Shown here piece by piece: positions 7,601 to 14,672 of a stretch of 17,398 nucleotides of DNA (position 1 is the first letter of the stretch; the number at the start of each line of letters is the position of its first letter). The stretch lies in the NCBI GenBank assembly GCA_947176285.1, contig CAMWQF010000024.1, forward strand, positions 1 to 17,398. Reading direction: 5' to 3'. Below the pieces are notes generated by a model. It was not told the origin of the DNA, searched no databases, and saw only the letters and a program-made list of their open reading frames with translations. The DNA is from an uncultured Porphyromonadaceae bacterium. GTDB taxonomy: Bacteria > Bacteroidota > Bacteroidia > Bacteroidales > Muribaculaceae. The position numbers were made by a program, and so were the translations under genes.

Positions 7601-7698
7601 CCCCGATACCCAGATACCTAGACCCCTAGATACCCGACCCCTCGAAACCTCGATACCTCGAAACCTCGATCCCTCGAAACCTCGAAACCTCGAAACCT
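7601..7698 (+). repeat. Degenerate tandem array of an 8-bp unit, upstream of sod
   Basis: About 12 units in unbroken 8-bp phase, starting 17 bp after the upstream stop and ending 28 bp before the sod ATG. The consensus is CCTCGAAA, with exact copies at 7640, 7656, 7672, 7680 and 7688. Variants include CCCCGATA, CCCAGATA, CCTAGACC, CCTAGATA, CCTCGATA and CCTCGATC. One 7-bp unit (7633-7639) breaks the phase once. Changes fall almost only at unit positions 3, 4 and 7. The copies nearest the gene are identical and the distal ones are diverged. The array ends CCTAATAA. There are no spacers, and because 8 is not a multiple of 3 no reading frame is kept. Confidence 0.95.
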
Positions 7699-7726
7699 AA
7701 TAATAACCCTTAAAAATTTGACAACT

Positions 7727-8320
7727 ATGGTGACACAACCAAAACTTCCCTATTCCCCCGATGCTTTGGCGCCTTTCATCTCTGAAAGAACTGTCAGCAT
7801 TCATTTCGGGAAACACACAAAAGCCTATTTTGACACTACCAACACCCTAATTGAAGGCACAGAATATGAGGATATGCCCCTTGATGAGATTGTAAAGAAA
7901 AGCGATGGCGTTCTTTTTAACAATGCTTCTCAAGCATGGAATCATATCTTTTATTTCTTCACATTCAATCCGGAAGGCAACCATCAGCCGGAAGGAGCAT
8001 TCAGAAAAAAGATTGAAGAGACATTTGAAAGTGTAGAAAATCTTAAGGAGACTATGAAAGAGGCAGGCAAGACACTCTTTGGCTCCGGATGGGTATGGCT
8101 CTCTGCAGATGCCGAAGGGAAACTCATCATCACGCAAGGCAGAAATGCAGAATCTCCGCTTAAAGATGGTCTTACTCCCCTACTCTGCATTGATGTTTGG
8201 GAACATGCTTACTATTTGGATTATGAAAACAGGCGTCCGGAATATATCGACCAGCAATGGAACATCATTGACTGGAAAATAGTAGGACAACGCTACGACA
8301 ACATCTTCGAAGGGTTTTAA
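7727..8320 (+). CDS. sodB: Superoxide dismutase, Fe/Mn family
   Basis: A complete 197-residue cytoplasmic superoxide dismutase that converts superoxide to oxygen and hydrogen peroxide. The four metal ligands are present: H26 (IHFGKH), H73 (AWNHIFY), and D156 and H160 (DVWEHAYY). LFGSGWVWL (117-125) and the final DWKIVGQRY are family hallmarks. Q69 in NASQAWNH is where iron enzymes carry the active-site Gln, and the later QGRNAESPL stretch lacks the manganese-type Gln in the usual place. Iron or cambialistic use, as in Bacteroides fragilis and Porphyromonas, is more likely than strict manganese. The start is the ATG giving MVTQPKLPYSPDAL; a TTG three codons upstream (7718) is in frame but unneeded. 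The region just upstream is filled by an 8-bp repeat array, and a hairpin with a T run follows the gene. RprY control is possible but not shown. Confidence 0.95.
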   Translation: MVTQPKLPYSPDALAPFISERTVSIHFGKHTKAYFDTTNTLIEGTEYEDMPLDEIVKKSDGVLFNNASQAWNHIFYFFTFNPEGNHQPEGAFRKKIEETFESVENLKETMKEAGKTLFGSGWVWLSADAEGKLIITQGRNAESPLKDGLTPLLCIDVWEHAYYLDYENRRPEYIDQQWNIIDWKIVGQRYDNIFEGF

Positions 8321-8357
8321 ACTCCTCAACAAAAACTTTTGGCGTAATATTTGTTAT

Positions 8358-8406
8358 AATTAGGGAGAGTATTGCAAGCTTCGCATGGCAATACCCCCTA
8401 ATTTTT
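8358..8406 (+). terminator. Hairpin with T run between sod and rsfS
   Basis: The outer stem AATTAGGG (8358-8365) pairs with CCCTAATT (8396-8403). The inner stem GTATTGC (8369-8375) pairs with GCAATAC (8388-8394). A 3/1 internal loop separates the two, and the terminal loop is 12 nt. A run of T follows (8402-8406). This fits an intrinsic terminator after sod. It ends only 19 bp before the rsfS ATG, so it could also work as a leader structure for rsfS. No full promoter match lies between the hairpin and rsfS. Confidence 0.6.
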
Positions 8407-8425
8407 ATATCAAGATAAACGTAAT

Positions 8426-8770
8426 ATGATAAAGGACAACATAATATCAGCAATTCAAGACAAGAAAGGTTTCGACATTTCAGTGCTTGACCTTTCGAAT
8501 GTAGACGGAGCACCAACCGGACAATTTATAATTTGCACAGGGAAATCCACGACTCAGGTAAGTTCTATAGCCGACAATGTTAGGGAAGAAGTGCAAAAAC
8601 AGACCGGGGAAAAGCCTATCAACTACGACGGCTACCGCAATAGCCAATGGATAGTGATTGATTATGGCGACACTATGGTGCATGTATTCTTACCAGAAAC
8701 CCGAAGTTTCTATCGGATCGAAGAATTATGGAGCGATGCCGAAACCACCCTGATTCCAAACGTTGATTAA
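8426..8770 (+). CDS. rsfS: Ribosomal silencing factor RsfS (Iojap family)
   Basis: A 114-residue RsfS. The protein binds uL14 on the 50S subunit and blocks subunit joining, which lowers translation in starved or stationary cells. Diagnostic segments are ISVLDLSNV (18-26), FIICTGKSTTQVSSIADNV (34-52), and the C-terminal block with VIDYGDTMVHVFLPETRSFY and the ending RIEELWSDAE. Length and motif order match the family. The stretch GAPTGQFII replaces the more common D-Y-F-V-I form. The ATG start is the first in frame. It lies just upstream of ftsH, a neighbour pairing common in Bacteroidales. A hairpin ends 19 bp before the start codon. Confidence 0.93.
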   Translation: MIKDNIISAIQDKKGFDISVLDLSNVDGAPTGQFIICTGKSTTQVSSIADNVREEVQKQTGEKPINYDGYRNSQWIVIDYGDTMVHVFLPETRSFYRIEELWSDAETTLIPNVD

Positions 8771-8775
8771 TTTTG
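8768..8775 (+). promoter_or_regulatory. Possible -7 box (TAATTTTG) for ftsH
   Basis: TAATTTTG is an exact match to TAnnTTTG and overlaps the rsfS stop codon. No TTTG is found 19-21 bp upstream, so support is partial. If used, the ftsH leader would be about 150 nt and would contain the whole second 8-bp repeat array. Confidence 0.35.
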
Positions 8776-8813
8776 AATCTATAATTAAGATCCTTTCAAT
8801 CAGTCCCCACAAC

Positions 8814-8928
8814 TCTAGAAACCTAGGTGCTAGATATCTTGACACCCCGAAACCTCGAAACCTAGACACCTAGTTACCTAGAAACCCCGATACCTAGACA
8901 CCTCGAAACCCCAAAACCTCGAAACCTA
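8814..8928 (+). repeat. Degenerate tandem array of an 8-bp unit, upstream of ftsH
   Basis: About 14 units in 8-bp phase, ending 9 bp before the ftsH ATG. Exact CCTCGAAA copies start at 8853, 8901 and 8917. Variants include CCTAGACA (8861, 8893), CCTAGAAA (8877), CCCCGATA (8885), CCCCGAAA (8845), CCTAGTTA (8869) and CCCCAAAA (8909). The first four units (8814-8844) are strongly diverged and include one 7-bp unit (8830-8836). As in the array before sod, changes favour unit positions 3, 4 and 7, and the last unit is CCTAA. Same strand and orientation as the first array. Confidence 0.95.
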
Positions 8929-8937
8929 AAAATAAAT

Positions 8938-10968
8938 ATGGGAATACTTCCAAATAAAAGCAACAACCGCAACAAGCGCCCGGTGTTCGGAATGTACTGG
9001 ATGTACATTCTGATTATAGCATGCCTATTCGGCCTCTATTATTTTCAAGACAGCAGCCAGACCAAGAGTGTAGACTGGACGGAATTTGAAGCTGCTGCGA
9101 AAAACGGTGAGATATCTAAAATAGAAGTTATGCCTGAATCCGGCGTTGCTATCGGTGTGCTCACAAAAGAGGGAGCAAAAAAGCAAAACTTGCAAGATGA
9201 TATTCGAGGAGTGGAAACAGAGAAAAAAATCAAGACCACTATCCCAAGCACCAACAAAATCCAGGACAAAATAGATTCATGGAACGAGCAACTCGTTGCT
9301 GAGGGTAAACCGGAGATGTCGGTAAACTATGAAAAGGGGAGCGACCTGATGAAGCTCTTCTGGTATTTCGGACCCATTCTCCTAATGTTCATCTTCATCA
9401 TTTATTTGTCAAGACGGATGAGCGGTGGCCCCGGAGGCGGTGGCGGAGGCATCTTCAACGTAGGAAAATCCAAAGCACGCATCTTCGATAAAGACAATAG
9501 TACGGATGTCACCTTCAAAGATGTAGCCGGACTTGCAGAAGCAAAAGTCGAAATAGAGGAAATCGTAGAATTCCTCAAAAATCCTCAAAGATATACAGAA
9601 TTAGGAGCCAAGATTCCTAAGGGAGCCCTACTTGTCGGTCCTCCGGGAACAGGCAAGACATTGCTTGCAAAGGCAGTTGCCGGAGAGGCAGGAGTTCCAT
9701 TCCTTTCTCTATCCGGTTCCGACTTCGTAGAGATGTTTGTCGGTGTAGGTGCAGCCCGAGTCCGCGACCTCTTCAAGCAAGCCAAGGATAAGGCTCCTTG
9801 CATCGTATTCATTGACGAAATAGATGCCGTGGGGCGTGCTCGTGGCAAGAATCCCAACATGGGAAGCAATGATGAACGTGAAAACACGCTCAACCAAATG
9901 CTTACTGAAATGGACGGTTTCGGTTCAAACAATGGCGTCATTGTTCTTGCAGCCACAAACCGCGCCGACATGCTTGACAAGGCATTGCTGCGTCCCGGAC
10001 GTTTCGACCGACAAATATATGTCGACCTTCCCGAACTCTCCGATCGCGTTGAGATTTTCAACGTGCATTTGCGCCGCATAAAGACCAATTCTCATCTTGA
10101 CGTTGAGCAATTGGCACGTCAGACTCAGGGTTTCTCCGGTGCTGACATTGCCAATGTATGCAATGAAGCCGCCTTGATAGCAGCTCGCAATAATAAGCAA
10201 GCGGTTGATTGGGACGACTTTATGGCTGCTATCGACCGTATAGTTGGTGGTTTGGAAAAGAGAAGCCGAGTCATCACTGATGATGAGAAATTCTCAATAG
10301 CGACTCATGAAGCAGGCCATGCAACCATAAGTTGGATGACTGAATATGGTAATCCGCTTGTAAAGGTAACTATTGTGCCACGAGGACGAGCACTCGGTGC
10401 CGCATGGTATGCTCCGGAAGCACGCCAGATAATTCCAACCCAGGCGCTACTCGACACAATGTGTGGAATGCTCGCGGGTCGTGCCGCTGAAGAAGTATTC
10501 CTCGGAAAGATCGGAACCGGTGCTTCCGACGACCTTGAAAAGACAACAAAACTCGCCAGGGCTATGGTGATGATGTATGGCATGAGTGAAAAACTCCCCA
10601 ACATCAACTATAATGACTCCACCGGTCAGGACTATGGATTCACCAAACCATATTCTGAGGAGACGGCAAAACTTATAGATGACGAAGTGATACGCATCAT
10701 AAATGAGCAATACGAGCGTGCCAAGTCAATCTTAAGAGAATATGCATCGCAACACAATCAGATACGCGACCTTCTTGTAAAGAAAGAAGTGATCTACAAC
10801 GAGGATGTAAAGGCTATCCTCGGACCACGCCAATGGAAGAGCCGTACGGATGAGATAATAGAAATCAACAAAAAAGAGGAAAGCAACAGAAAAGCAATCG
10901 AAGCGAAGGACTCCTCTTCTTCAGATGATTCAGATCCCGGCACTCCTCCACCATTCAACAAGGATTAA
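8938..10968 (+). CDS. ftsH: ATP-dependent membrane zinc protease FtsH
   Basis: A complete 676-residue FtsH. It is a hexameric AAA+ protease in the inner membrane that extracts and degrades damaged membrane proteins and short-lived regulators. Transmembrane helix 1 is at about 17-36, with an extracytoplasmic domain at 37-137 and helix 2 at about 138-158. A Gly-rich linker (161-171) leads to the ATPase: Walker A GPPGTGKT (234-241), pore loop FV at 263-264, Walker B FIDEID (D293, E294), and arginine fingers in LRPGRFDR (R352, R355). The protease has HEAGH (H457, H461), with the third zinc ligand probably D532 in GASDDLEK. The acidic, Ser/Pro-rich tail is typical of Bacteroidales. The ATG follows the 8-bp array by 9 bp. 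The gene ends at a strong terminator. No cdsA follows, although in Porphyromonas gingivalis that gene is the neighbour. Confidence 0.98.
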   Translation: MGILPNKSNNRNKRPVFGMYWMYILIIACLFGLYYFQDSSQTKSVDWTEFEAAAKNGEISKIEVMPESGVAIGVLTKEGAKKQNLQDDIRGVETEKKIKTTIPSTNKIQDKIDSWNEQLVAEGKPEMSVNYEKGSDLMKLFWYFGPILLMFIFIIYLSRRMSGGPGGGGGGIFNVGKSKARIFDKDNSTDVTFKDVAGLAEAKVEIEEIVEFLKNPQRYTELGAKIPKGALLVGPPGTGKTLLAKAVAGEAGVPFLSLSGSDFVEMFVGVGAARVRDLFKQAKDKAPCIVFIDEIDAVGRARGKNPNMGSNDERENTLNQMLTEMDGFGSNNGVIVLAATNRADMLDKALLRPGRFDRQIYVDLPELSDRVEIFNVHLRRIKTNSHLDVEQLARQTQGFSGADIANVCNEAALIAARNNKQAVDWDDFMAAIDRIVGGLEKRSRVITDDEKFSIATHEAGHATISWMTEYGNPLVKVTIVPRGRALGAAWYAPEARQIIPTQALLDTMCGMLAGRAAEEVFLGKIGTGASDDLEKTTKLARAMVMMYGMSEKLPNINYNDSTGQDYGFTKPYSEETAKLIDDEVIRIINEQYERAKSILREYASQHNQIRDLLVKKEVIYNEDVKAILGPRQWKSRTDEIIEINKKEESNRKAIEAKDSSSSDDSDPGTPPPFNKD

Positions 10969-10974
10969 CGATCT

Positions 10975-11003
10975 AAAAAGCGCATCTTCGGATGCGCTTT
11001 TTT
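10975..11003 (+). terminator. Intrinsic terminator of ftsH, UUCG loop
   Basis: A 12-bp stem, AAAAAGCGCATC (10975-10986) with GATGCGCTTTTT (10991-11002), closes on a TTCG tetraloop and runs into six T residues. It starts six bases after the ftsH stop. The A-rich left side makes it potentially bidirectional. Confidence 0.95.
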
Positions 11004-11079
11004 ACCATATATTAGAAAATCAGGAATAAGCCAATTATAACACCTTAACAATAATTAACTCACATTTTTAGGCATAAGA

Positions 11080-11110
11080 TTTAATTTCTAAAATATTTTG
11101 TGTAATTTTG
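11080..11110 (+). promoter_or_regulatory. Promoter of the T9SS cargo gene
   Basis: TAATTTTG (11103-11110) is an exact TAnnTTTG -7 box. A TTTA (11080-11083), one base off the -33 consensus, lies 19 bp upstream. Transcription should start near 11115, leaving a leader of roughly 60 nt before the ATG at 11179. The promoter lies downstream of the ftsH terminator, so the gene is an independent unit. The rest of the gap up to 11178 is AT-rich, with no other structure noted. Confidence 0.65.
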
Positions 11111-11178
11111 TATTCTTAAAGCGCCTATATATCTAAACAAAAGATAAAAATAAACAACCAAAACATAACTAACGAGAA

Positions 11179-14100
11179 ATGAACAAATTACTTTCGACAA
11201 TGCTTATAGGAGTCACATTCATGGCTTCTGCAGGCAATGTTGCTTCTTTCCCAACATTCAAAGGGCACGATAGCGATCTTCTTAGCAGGATGAGAAAGGC
11301 TTACCCGACTCAACGTTGGGCTGACATTAAATCAGACGGACAAAAGCAGCAACGCATCGCTCCGCATTTCACAACTCATGCAAGCGATGAATTCCAATAT
11401 CTTTTCGGACCCGACGGAACACAATGGTACTCTACCTGCGACTATGACATAGAAGAGATAACTCTTGAAGGGGGATACACCACCGAGAAACTGATCAAGG
11501 GCTTCACTTATACAATTTATGACAATAAATTCAATTTAATAGGGAAAGTTCGCGACAAGGTTGAGCTCGGTGAAGGCGAGACTCGCTGCGCTGCAGTGAT
11601 GCTCGACGTGACAGTGACTAAGAAATTTTTCAAGAGTGACGACAAATATGAAGTGATGGTGTCTCTGGCGATGAATACTCCGGAATTTGTCACCAATGTA
11701 CGTACAAATATATACGCGCTCGAGAATCTGGCAGATGGAGAGTATTCTTCAGTAATCGACGTCATTCCGGGATATCCTGTTGATGCAATTGACTGTGCCA
11801 ATGACAAATGGACAGAAGATTATTACATCACTTTCCTTACAGAGAAAACTCCGGATAGCAATAAAGATTATCCTGACTATATAGATTTTCTTGCCGGCTA
11901 CAGACAAATACTCACCACTTACACTAAGGCATCATACAGTTCAGGACCCAAGATGGTGTTCGAGAAAGAGATCCGTATGCTCGATCTCCCGGGCGACCAG
12001 ATGTCTTCCCCTATGATGCTATGCAAGAAAATCGATGGAAAGTTGGCTCTCGTATACGCGCACTATGAGAAATCATTCTTCGTTGATCCATCCGGAATGG
12101 GTGGCAACGAAGCACTCACCGACGACAACAACCTTATCGTGGAAGTATACAAGATGAACGACAATTATCCAAGCGAAATGGAACTCATCAATAACATTAA
12201 GATTCCGGTGGTGCAAAACACTGAGGATCCTAATGTATATTGCTCTTACTATGGCATAGGCAATCTGATGTGGGACAAGGATGTTGATTATGAAGGTCAT
12301 TACACGGCTGACGGCAGCCCTGCTGTCATTGTGACAGTAGACGATTATCTCTTCAACGATGACGATCATTACAATTCACATTACTACGTGTATGACACCG
12401 ATGGCAATAAGATCCACACAATTGCTGAAAACACATTCGCTTATGTAAAAATGACAGACCTTCCTGGCTACGAACCGCAAGTGATGTTTGTGCGAACCGG
12501 AGACGAAATGAGTTTCGATTTCGTCGATATCTATTCATGCAAAAGTGTCACTAAAGTAGACCAAATGTATCGAGGTTACGGTCTTTCCACATCAATAGAT
12601 CGTGTAGCCACAGCCAACGGATATGCATATGCAAGCGCACTTTCGAGCGGCATTCCCATTGACGACAACAGCCTCTATGCTCCGGTATGCTGGATCGATA
12701 ATAATGGAGAATTGATCAGACTTGACAAGATTCCTACAGGCAAAAACATTGAACTTGCTCAGATCTACATTTCCTCATATGCTCTTTCCCCTTATGTGTT
12801 CAACACAGACAAAGATCTTGAATATATGCTTCTTGTGAAGCGCAGAGTTAATAATTCAGACGCATTGCAGGAGGAACTTTTGATAGCGACTACAGAAAAG
12901 GGTATTATACACTCTTTTACTCAAGATGAAGAAAAAGGAGAAATAAGGACTGTATTTCTTATGGAAGGAGAGAATCCCGAACTCGTGATAGCTTATCAAA
13001 AAAACAATAAGTTTATCACTGATGCCTATGAGCTCCCATTCTCCAGATTTGCCGGAGGCTCCGGTTCAGACAACGACCCATATCTTATTGCCACTGCAGG
13101 CGATCTGCAGCAAATAAAGAATAATCCGAACGCGTCTTTCAAGATCGTTTCCGACATTGATTGCGCAGGAGTATCGTTCTCCCCTATCAAAGAATTTTCC
13201 GGTGTCTTGGATGGAAACAACCATGAGGTGAACAATCTTTTCTTGTCGTCGAACGAAAAAGTGGGTCTATTTCGCTACTGCAACGGCGCCACAGTAAAGA
13301 ATATCAACTTCCTTAACCCTTCGATGCTTCTCGAAGGAGATTGGGATGCCGCCTTATTGGCATCTGAAGCATCACGAACAAATTTCGACAATATCCATAT
13401 GCGAGGTTTGGATGTGAAGGGAGATCAATTTACAGGACTCTTCGGAAGCATCTGTGCCAAATGCTACACATTCACCAATTTCACAGGATGTGAAGTAGCA
13501 GATGCGGATATCGACATTCCATCAAGCAATTCCGCAGGTGGCATTGTAGGCGACATGAGGACAGGCTCAACAGTGACCGGTTGTGCTTTCTCGGGAAATT
13601 TGACAGCGAGAAGCACTGTCGGAGGTATAGTTGCTACCACCGTCACAGGTGATGAAGTGATATCTCAATGCCACGTAGATGCCAACCTTAAGGCTGAAAA
13701 TACAATTGGAGGTATCGTCGGATTCCTTGATCGTTCTAAAGTGAAAAGCAACTATGTTGAAGGCACAATCGAAGCCACAAAGGCTTCTAAATGGACAAAT
13801 GCCATTGCCCTGGGCGGCATTGCCGGAGAACTCGAAGGAGATTGGGAAGGAAATGCCGATGTGCCGGTAGTCAACAACCTCATAGGGATTTCTTCCTTTA
13901 TATATCCACAGCTTGATGTGACTGAGAAATATCCTCATCAACTTGCTACAGTTCACCGCGTAGTAGGACGTTCAAGTTTCAACGCTGAGCCTGAGTACGA
14001 TGACGTTGATTCTAACGGCAATCCTATCTACAAGGACAAGGTCAAATATGAAGAAGGCGTTCTCAACAATTACGTGGTCTCAGGCATCCCTGTAGTTGAT

Positions 14101-14490
14101 AATGACTTTGCAGAAAAGAGTATTGAAGGCACAACAATCAACAAAGAGGAAGTGACTACTGATATGCTTGCCAAGACCCTTGGCTTTGAATTTGGCACTT
14201 CTGCCACTTCTCCTTGGAAACTTAACAATGAGCCCTCTTATGATCCGTGCCTATACTTTGAGAATGTGGAAAGCGGAGTTGAGTCCATTACAACAACACC
14301 AAATGTGCTGTCGATCATGTCTGGCAGAATCATCGCTAAAGGACACTCTATCGACATCTACAATCTCAGTGGATGCGTAGTGCTTTCCGGCAATGATGAA
14401 GTTGCATTAAGCAGTCTTAATGCCGGAGTATATGTAGCAACAGCCAAGGATGCTAATGGAAACGTAAGTTCTATCAAATTTGTAAAATAA
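11179..14490 (+). CDS. Secreted T9SS cargo protein with GLUG-like repeats
   Basis: An 1103-residue exported protein. The Sec signal peptide is about residues 1-23 (hydrophobic run, then ASAGNVASFP). Residues about 30-620 form a large beta-rich region that I do not recognise. At about 627-640 GSGSDNDPYLIATAGDL marks the usual lead-in to GLUG or pectate-lyase-like repeats in Bacteroidota secreted proteins. Glycine-centred repeats follow to about 865, for example LDGNNHEVNNLFL, STVGGIVATTV and NTIGGIVGFLD, each with alternating strands. Residues about 1036-1103 are a type A T9SS sorting domain (IDIYNLSGCVVL, then LNAGVYVATA and a terminal SSIKFVK). The protein is therefore predicted to cross the outer membrane by T9SS and be released or anchored on the surface. 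No catalytic motif is seen, and an adhesin or glycan-binding role is a guess. It is monocistronic, between its own promoter and terminator. Confidence 0.85.
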   Translation: MNKLLSTMLIGVTFMASAGNVASFPTFKGHDSDLLSRMRKAYPTQRWADIKSDGQKQQRIAPHFTTHASDEFQYLFGPDGTQWYSTCDYDIEEITLEGGYTTEKLIKGFTYTIYDNKFNLIGKVRDKVELGEGETRCAAVMLDVTVTKKFFKSDDKYEVMVSLAMNTPEFVTNVRTNIYALENLADGEYSSVIDVIPGYPVDAIDCANDKWTEDYYITFLTEKTPDSNKDYPDYIDFLAGYRQILTTYTKASYSSGPKMVFEKEIRMLDLPGDQMSSPMMLCKKIDGKLALVYAHYEKSFFVDPSGMGGNEALTDDNNLIVEVYKMNDNYPSEMELINNIKIPVVQNTEDPNVYCSYYGIGNLMWDKDVDYEGHYTADGSPAVIVTVDDYLFNDDDHYNSHYYVYDTDGNKIHTIAENTFAYVKMTDLPGYEPQVMFVRTGDEMSFDFVDIYSCKSVTKVDQMYRGYGLSTSIDRVATANGYAYASALSSGIPIDDNSLYAPVCWIDNNGELIRLDKIPTGKNIELAQIYISSYALSPYVFNTDKDLEYMLLVKRRVNNSDALQEELLIATTEKGIIHSFTQDEEKGEIRTVFLMEGENPELVIAYQKNNKFITDAYELPFSRFAGGSGSDNDPYLIATAGDLQQIKNNPNASFKIVSDIDCAGVSFSPIKEFSGVLDGNNHEVNNLFLSSNEKVGLFRYCNGATVKNINFLNPSMLLEGDWDAALLASEASRTNFDNIHMRGLDVKGDQFTGLFGSICAKCYTFTNFTGCEVADADIDIPSSNSAGGIVGDMRTGSTVTGCAFSGNLTARSTVGGIVATTVTGDEVISQCHVDANLKAENTIGGIVGFLDRSKVKSNYVEGTIEATKASKWTNAIALGGIAGELEGDWEGNADVPVVNNLIGISSFIYPQLDVTEKYPHQLATVHRVVGRSSFNAEPEYDDVDSNGNPIYKDKVKYEEGVLNNYVVSGIPVVDNDFAEKSIEGTTINKEEVTTDMLAKTLGFEFGTSATSPWKLNNEPSYDPCLYFENVESGVESITTTPNVLSIMSGRIIAKGHSIDIYNLSGCVVLSGNDEVALSSLNAGVYVATAKDANGNVSSIKFVK

Positions 14491-14512
14491 TTACCAAGAT
14501 ATTTGAGAAATG

Positions 14513-14542
14513 GGGCGTCAGAATAACTCTGACGCCCTTTTT
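14513..14542 (+). terminator. Intrinsic terminator after the T9SS cargo gene
   Basis: A perfect 10-bp GC-rich stem, GGGCGTCAGA (14513-14522) with TCTGACGCCC (14528-14537), has a 5-nt loop ATAAC and is followed by TTTTT. It begins 22 bp after the stop codon and separates this gene from the efflux operon. Confidence 0.95.
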
Positions 14543-14672
14543 ATTGGTCGTTTTTTCCTTTTTTAACTTAATTTTTTATACTAAAAATTAAAAATAATTG
14601 TTTTTAACAATAGGTATTTCTTACCAAAGCAATCAAGATTCCATCTAAGAAAACACATCAGATATAAAAAAA
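14543..14672 (+). promoter_or_regulatory. Leader region of the efflux operon with a small dyad
   Basis: This 130-bp AT-rich region must hold the promoter of the RND operon, but no full TTTG/TAnnTTTG match is seen. It contains a dyad, ATTGTT-TTT-AACAAT (14597-14611), and next to it a weaker one, GGTA-N5-TACC (14613-14625). Either could be an operator for a local or unlinked regulator. No regulator gene is present between the terminator and the adaptor gene. Confidence 0.4.

Noticed and set aside
7601..7698. Peptide-coding repeat
   Set aside because: An 8-bp period shifts the frame at every unit, and the CCTAGA units place TAG in changing frames. No start codon leads into it.
7718..7726. TTG start for superoxide dismutase
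   Set aside because: The ATG at 7727 gives the normal family length and N-terminus.
8355..8360. TATAAT as an rsfS promoter
   Set aside because: Bacteroidota primary sigma factors use TAnnTTTG rather than the E. coli -10 box. It also overlaps the hairpin arm and has no matching upstream element.
7601..8928. CRISPR array
   Set aside because: The units are 8 bp and directly adjacent with no spacers, and no cas genes are nearby.
9585..10088. 167-residue minus-strand open frame inside ftsH
   Set aside because: Antisense to the conserved ATPase core; its Ser/Arg-rich composition is that of a shadow frame.
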